This document shows, one piece after another, positions 55,193 through 60,000 of a DNA stretch of 60,000 nucleotides (position 1 is the first letter of the stretch; the number at the start of each line of letters is the position of its first letter). The stretch lies in contig OX485805.1 in assembly GCA_950295325.1 (NCBI GenBank), positions 38,987,501 through 39,047,500 of the forward strand, written 5' to 3'. A model generated the notes under the pieces. It searched no databases. It saw only the letters and a list, made by a program, of their open reading frames with translations, and was not told the DNA's origin. This DNA comes from Polytrichum commune. Its lineage: Eukaryota; Streptophyta; Polytrichopsida; Polytrichales; Polytrichaceae. A program made the translations under genes and the position numbers.

Positions 55193-58150
55193 GTAGTTAG
55201 ATTTTTAAGGGAGATTAAATATGCGTCGTAGTACCTCCGGAGGTTAGGCCTTAGTTTTTTACTAGTGTGGCTTTAAACTCCACTAACCAATTTCATATCT
55301 AGTTCTAACCTTAACCTACAACCTATTCTACGCGCAGACGCACCAGCCTTGAAACCAAGGCAATCCTAATTTGTGAATTGGGATGGTTCTGATACACCCA
55401 ACCGGGTGTGACTCATACCACCCTAACTCAACGAACGGAATAACGACAATTTGATGGACCATTCAATTCTTCCTATTTCTTTATTTAGTTCTATTTAGTT
55501 TTCTAAGCGGGGGAACTTGGCCTAAGTCCCACCCTTCACACAAATTCCTTCTTAATTACTTACTTTTGTTTGCACGTCCTAACTTACTACATTAACATAT
55601 TAGGCATCACCCCTTACCTCGGATCTCTTGCCAACAAGGATTTACGATTTATTTTGTATGTTTTGATTGTTAAATGTGTTTACACTGGATAGACCACGAA
55701 ATGCAACTCAATGGGACCAGGGTGACGGGCGACCTGTAGGTTCAACCTGTTGCGCAATCTTCATAAATTGGGGCCATTACTCCCAATCTATGGGGCCAAC
55801 AACATAATAGTGGATTCGCGGGTCATTAACCCCACCTTTCCACCAACAACATTCAGAGTGGTCGTGTCGGTGATTAATCCGACTTACCACACACGAAACT
55901 TGCTAATAAATGAAGCTACTACCACAAAACATACCAAGGGCCCCGAAAACAATGGAATTGGGTACTCCCTTGGCGGTCAAGTGGTCAAGCCACTTGACCT
56001 TACGAGATAGGTGAGTGGGTTTAGAGATGCGTACCTTAGCCGTGCTCCCTCCAATCCTAAATGGAAGGCTTAAGGTTAGTTAATTTACCTCAATTTTCCT
56101 CGGTTGATTTGGGCTTGATGTAGGCCGAGCCGCTACCTCCTTCCTTGCTCCACTTTCCGAGCGTCGACCTTGCCTCCTTCTTTGTAACTAGTTTGGTAGT
56201 AAGCGTACCTTAGTTAACAATTAAAATATAAAGTGTTATTCTGCCCTGTAATTTAATCCTAAGCATAATATTTATACTTAGTGCACCAAATTATCTTTCC
56301 AATGATCTAAAAATCACTCTAATCGGATAAGAAATGCAAAAGTTATGAGGGTTGGAAATGTGAGGTCGATTCAACCGACCCTTCCAACCCACCTATCTAC
56401 CTTCTAACTTCAAAAATTCATAGCACATTCCTTACTACTTGGATCTAGGCTTTCCTTATACCATTGGAAAGCTATGAACAAGCTCTAACTAGAAAAATTA
56501 TGACATCAGCAGGTTAAGCTAATAGAAATTCAGCGGACTCCTTGTAACACAGCAGTCAATCAAGAAGGCTTGAACTATGTATCTCGCCTTCAACAATTCA
56601 TATCTAATTCAAATCTTAGTCAAATCAAACGTTCTATATGACCCTGGAGAGATATTAAAAAGATGTATTTGATAAAAATATGTGATTAGAAAGGTAAGCC
56701 GAAGTGAACCCAGCAGGTCCTCTGTAATGCAGCAGTCAACCAAAAGTTCTCAAACTATGTGTCCCATCTTGCACAATTCATATCTAATTCAAATCATGCT
56801 CAAATCAAATGTTCTAAGCCATTTTGGAAAGCTACACAAAAGTTCTACTTGGGAAAAATATAATTTCTTGGAATTAAAATTCCTATTGGGCTCGCAGGTC
56901 TGATCCAGCAGCCGCTACCCACAAGACCACCCAGTTTTTCTATTCCATCTTTGAAAATCCATAACTAATTGTCATCTCAACCAAATCACAAATGGGAAAC
57001 GGCTATGGATAGCTATATGAAATCTCTCTAAGAGAAAAATGATAAGTATCTTGTTCTAGCTTTTGAACTAAGCCTTCAGGGCATTGGCAGATGAGGTCTA
57101 TAATGCCTCTACTCAAAACTCTACCATCCAACCTACCTCTACAAAAGAAGGAATAATTTTGTTGGTGTGTTAATAAACACACAACCTAACTAGGAGAGAG
57201 AGAGTAGAGGAGGTTCTCAAGCCTTTCTTTTAGACCATTGAGAATACATGCTAAAGGATTTTTTCCTAACTACATTGAAGCAGGGCTTCGCCCAAAAACT
57301 AGAGAAAGAGAAGCAGCTACAAGGTGGAAGGAGGGGTTTTTAAACCCTCTCACAAAAGGGTTGGACCCCTCCTCCACCGGATCCATTTTTCAAACCCTTT
57401 CCCGAAATTTTGGCTCGGGGGTTTTCCCGGTTGAGGTTGCCACCCTCTCGCCGAGGTGGCTCCGACAAAAAACCTTTAGAAATCTTTCTAATTTTTCCGC
57501 CATCGAGTTGGCAAGGGGGCAAGTGGGCAAGTATCCCCCTTGCTCTCTCTTTTTTTTGTCTTCAAAATTCTTCACGCCGATTTTATCTTCTTACGTAAAA
57601 CACCTCCAATAGTCTTGTGTGCCTCACACTAACTAATAAACTAACACTTGCTTAGCTAGCATCTACTAACATTTGCTTAATAACTAGCATCTACTAATAT
57701 TTGCTTAGCTAGTTGTTTTTACTAGCTAGCACATTTTTTCTACTTTGCTATCTTCTAGCACTACTTAGTTTCATTTTGACCTTCCTTCTTCTAGGCTAAA
57801 TGCTAAATGAACTAATTTTTCCTAAATTCCCTATCAATTCTAACTTTTAATGCTAACATTCTAACTAAAAGTGATCCCGCAGAGTGGTGGACCACTCAAA
57901 GGGTTCACATATGTCGGCCATCAGGGGAGCTGCTCGTTCGAGCGCTACGAACACCAGCTCTTGCTCGCACGCCAATCCTGGGTACACGGTCACCTGCATG
58001 CACACCACCACTTACACATATATTTTTTTGTTTTATTTTTGTTTTTTCTTATCATTACTTGCATCTTATCCTTTCAAAGATGTGAAGAGGAGAGAGAAAA
58101 GAAGAAGATAGTACTATACTAAAGCCAAAAAACACTTCAAAGCCGCCACA
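55193..58150 (-). mobile_element. Probable long LTR / 3' region of the 58-kb Ty3 element
   Basis: No gene is seen. Between 56390 and 57060 diverged units of about 180 bp repeat the words CAATTCATATCTAATTCAAATC, GGAAAGCTA and AGCAGTCAA, a texture common in large plant gypsy LTRs. GGTGGGGGAGTG (minus strand, near 58146-58160) resembles a polypurine tract, which would put the LTR edge at about 58145. The other end is undefined. Confidence 0.4.
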
Positions 58151-58446
58151 CTCCCCCACCGGACTGGGTTTGTGTCTATCTAGGACACCCCCTCCGCCTT
58201 GCGGGAGCAACTTGGAGCTATAGAAGAAAAAACATTCAACCCGCTTCCTTCCTCTTCAGAGAGAGTTCGGACTACAAGAGCAATTCCCAGGCGCTGAAGA
58301 AAGAAGGTCCCCCTACTGGTTTCCTTCAAACAATGACCACGGAGGGCCGACCTCTAACCTAGCACCTATTGCAGGAATTGGAAACCCTCCGCCTTTGCTT
58401 TGGGTCTAAAGGTATCACATCGCATTTAATCCGCTAGTTGCACCTG

Positions 58447-59997
58447 TCACACATTATACAACTTACACCGACCCCCGTTAGTTCGCGTAGGGAAATATGT
58501 GCCATCAAGTGTAGCCAATTGAACCGAATTATTGTCATACACATTCGTGACCCAAAAAGGGCCCAACCACAAGGCGTGAGACTTACCTGGGAACTCCAGT
58601 TTCCTCGCATCTTGGAGCATTACCGACGTCCCGGGTTGCAAAGTTCTTACCTTGTGTCGTTTGTTGAAGACGGCCTTGCGCCTCCGTTTCATCGCCTCGA
58701 GATGTTGCACACTAGCTCGTCGTCGCTCGCTAAGACTCTCTAACATTAGCAACCTATCTGATAGTGACTCGGCTACCGTAAGTCGTGAATCAACTGCAAT
58801 TCGCAAAGAGGGGATCTCCAACTCAATCGGGAGCATTGCTTCAATCCCGTATACAAGGGCAAACGGCGTTTGGTTGGTTGGGCCTTTATACCAATCGTTT
58901 GGCACCGAAGGATATGACGCGAAATCATGGCCTACCTGAATTCCGGTAGAGGTGTTCTTGAAATGCAAGGATGGAATAATATCTTCTTCGAGCACGACGT
59001 CCTCTAGGCCTATAGGTTGCGTGCCATCAATCTCAAAGGAATAAATTGACTCAAGCGGTAGGACATCGGCTATGAGCGCGAATCCGGTGTGTCCACGTGA
59101 CGTGTCCTCGGTGGCGGTGATCGCATATACCTGGGTGTGGTTGGGAATTTCTTCCGGGTTGAGTTCCATCCATGCTGTGAACTCACCTGTGTCCTCCCAA
59201 CCATAGAGGCCAGGACCCATGTCCTTTACTGGGCCTAGATGGGTCTTAGTGCCCAATGTTTGGTTGGCTAAGTCTACCGAAACTATGTTGGGTTCTGGCT
59301 TCGACTTGGGTAGGTCGGATTCCGTGAATTCTGTCGAAGGCTTACGGAGTGCAATTCTTGTCGTTGTTCTGTTGTGAGGGGGCCCAAATGTTATTTGGGA
59401 GGTACCCGTAGACCACTCGGTTGTGGCATTTGCTCTCCGAAGCCAGTCTCTACCTAAAAGTATCGGATAACTTTTGGATGTTACAGGGAGCCTCAAAACT
59501 TGAAACGTGATCGTATAGACTTCTCCCCCGACTTTCATCAAGCAATCCTTTACCTGTCCAAGGGGGGTGACTTGTCTTTGGTCCGCGACATTGATAACAA
59601 AGGGTGAAGGGCCAGTGAGCTCGAGGCCAAGTTTTTCCAACGTTGAGAGTGGCATAATATTGATCCCACTACCCCCATCAACCAGGGTGTGCGGGATTAT
59701 TTTGTCCATAATCTCAACCTCCACCTCGATTGGTCCTTCGTCCCCTAGGGGGGTTCTTCGGACCTCAACTGCCATCGTTGGGATTTTAGCCTTCCTAACC
59801 TGGGTGGCTCCTTCCTTGAATTCCTTTCTTAAGGCGGGAGCTACTTGAATTAGTTGTGCCAAAGAAATGTTGGCTCGTAGGCTACAAAGGTCTGACCAAA
59901 GGTCGTAGTCCTCGGCCGGGTTAAAGGCGCGACTAGGCCGGGGTTTCGGTGGGAAGTTAGCGGGCAGGCCATTGCCCCATGTGTCTCGTCTATCCAC
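58447..59997 (-). CDS. Ty3/gypsy polyprotein with protease fused to integrase tail (partial at window edge)
   Basis: A 516-aa frame on the minus strand reaching the right window edge. LVDGGSGINIMPLSTLEKLG near residues 98-117 is the retropepsin active-site region (DGG-S variant of D-S/T-G), followed by ILLGRDWL. After a linker the frame jumps, near 58900-58960, to FALVYGIEAMLPIE and LGPFWVTNVY, which belong to the C-terminal part of integrase. Reverse transcriptase, RNase H and the integrase core are absent, so an in-frame internal deletion of about 2-3 kb is inferred. The frame remains open across the join. The true 5' end lies outside the window. Confidence 0.8.
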   Translation of the reverse strand: MDRRDTWGNGLPANFPPKPRPSRAFNPAEDYDLWSDLCSLRANISLAQLIQVAPALRKEFKEGATQVRKAKIPTMAVEVRRTPLGDEGPIEVEVEIMDKIIPHTLVDGGSGINIMPLSTLEKLGLELTGPSPFVINVADQRQVTPLGQVKDCLMKVGGEVYTITFQVLRLPVTSKSYPILLGRDWLRRANATTEWSTGTSQITFGPPHNRTTTRIALRKPSTEFTESDLPKSKPEPNIVSVDLANQTLGTKTHLGPVKDMGPGLYGWEDTGEFTAWMELNPEEIPNHTQVYAITATEDTSRGHTGFALIADVLPLESIYSFEIDGTQPIGLEDVVLEEDIIPSLHFKNTSTGIQVGHDFASYPSVPNDWYKGPTNQTPFALVYGIEAMLPIELEIPSLRIAVDSRLTVAESLSDRLLMLESLSERRRASVQHLEAMKRRRKAVFNKRHKVRTLQPGTSVMLQDARKLEFPGKSHALWLGPFWVTNVYDNNSVQLATLDGTYFPTRTNGGRCKLYNV

Positions 59998-60000
59998 AAA

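Noticed and set aside
1-60000. tRNA, rRNA or other structural RNA genes
   Set aside because: None was recognised by eye; the tRNA-like match at 13880-13891 is a retroelement primer site.

Overview
This is a nuclear window from a green plant. Several things support that: spliceosomal GT-AG introns in most of the larger genes, an interstitial run of the plant telomere repeat TTTAGGG near 49.93 kb, Ty3/gypsy retroelements with an initiator-Met tRNA primer site, and gene families (a DUF7869-like protein and a SWIM/MULE-like protein) that I associate with bryophytes, lycophytes, ferns and charophyte algae. Nothing here looks like ordinary housekeeping genes, so I cannot name the species.

Layout. 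1-0.7 kb: LTR fragment. 0.9-6.0 kb: gene A, an eight-exon gene with a ParB-like domain and a C-terminal DNA-methyltransferase-like domain, preceded by palindrome-bearing repeats. 7.1-11.3 kb: DUF7869 element copy 1 (broken), with a palindrome array upstream of its gene. 11.3-12.9 kb: unrecognised and LTR-like sequence. 12.9-20.1 kb: a 7.2-kb Ty3 element with exact boundaries, a TTTCC target duplication and seemingly identical LTRs, but a wrecked interior. 20.2-27.8 kb: fragments of the same family, two solo LTRs (one nested in another LTR) and an inverted copy. 28.4-33.0 kb: an intact two-exon SWIM/MULE-like gene and a small TATA-driven gene. 33.3-42.5 kb: gene B, a decayed paralogue of gene A whose introns are inflated by a satellite built on palindromes. 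42.56-47.56 kb: DUF7869 element copy 2 (intact gene), inverted, with a 13-site palindrome array. 47.6-50.5 kb: AT-rich sequence with a foldback element. 50.5-55.2 kb: gene C, a third ParB-like gene, with palindrome arrays both upstream and inside its intron. 55.2-60 kb: LTR-like sequence and a Ty3 ORF in which protease is fused to the integrase tail.

The most interesting pattern is the pairing of ParB-like genes with private palindrome families. Each family has two CG-containing arms around a 2-bp centre: TGTCGG-AT-CCGACA before gene A, GGTTTCGG-GA-CCGAAACC around gene B, and TTTGGGTCG-NN-CGACCCAAA around gene C and both DUF7869 genes. In the families of genes A and B an arm change in one copy is often matched by the complementary change in the other arm, as expected if symmetry is under selection. 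ParB proteins of bacteria bind palindromic parS sites, and ParB-methyltransferase fusions occur in phages. A parS-like or modification-site relationship in these plant elements is therefore a testable hypothesis, not a demonstrated one. All three ParB-like genes carry an in-frame TAG, so activity of the local copies is doubtful.
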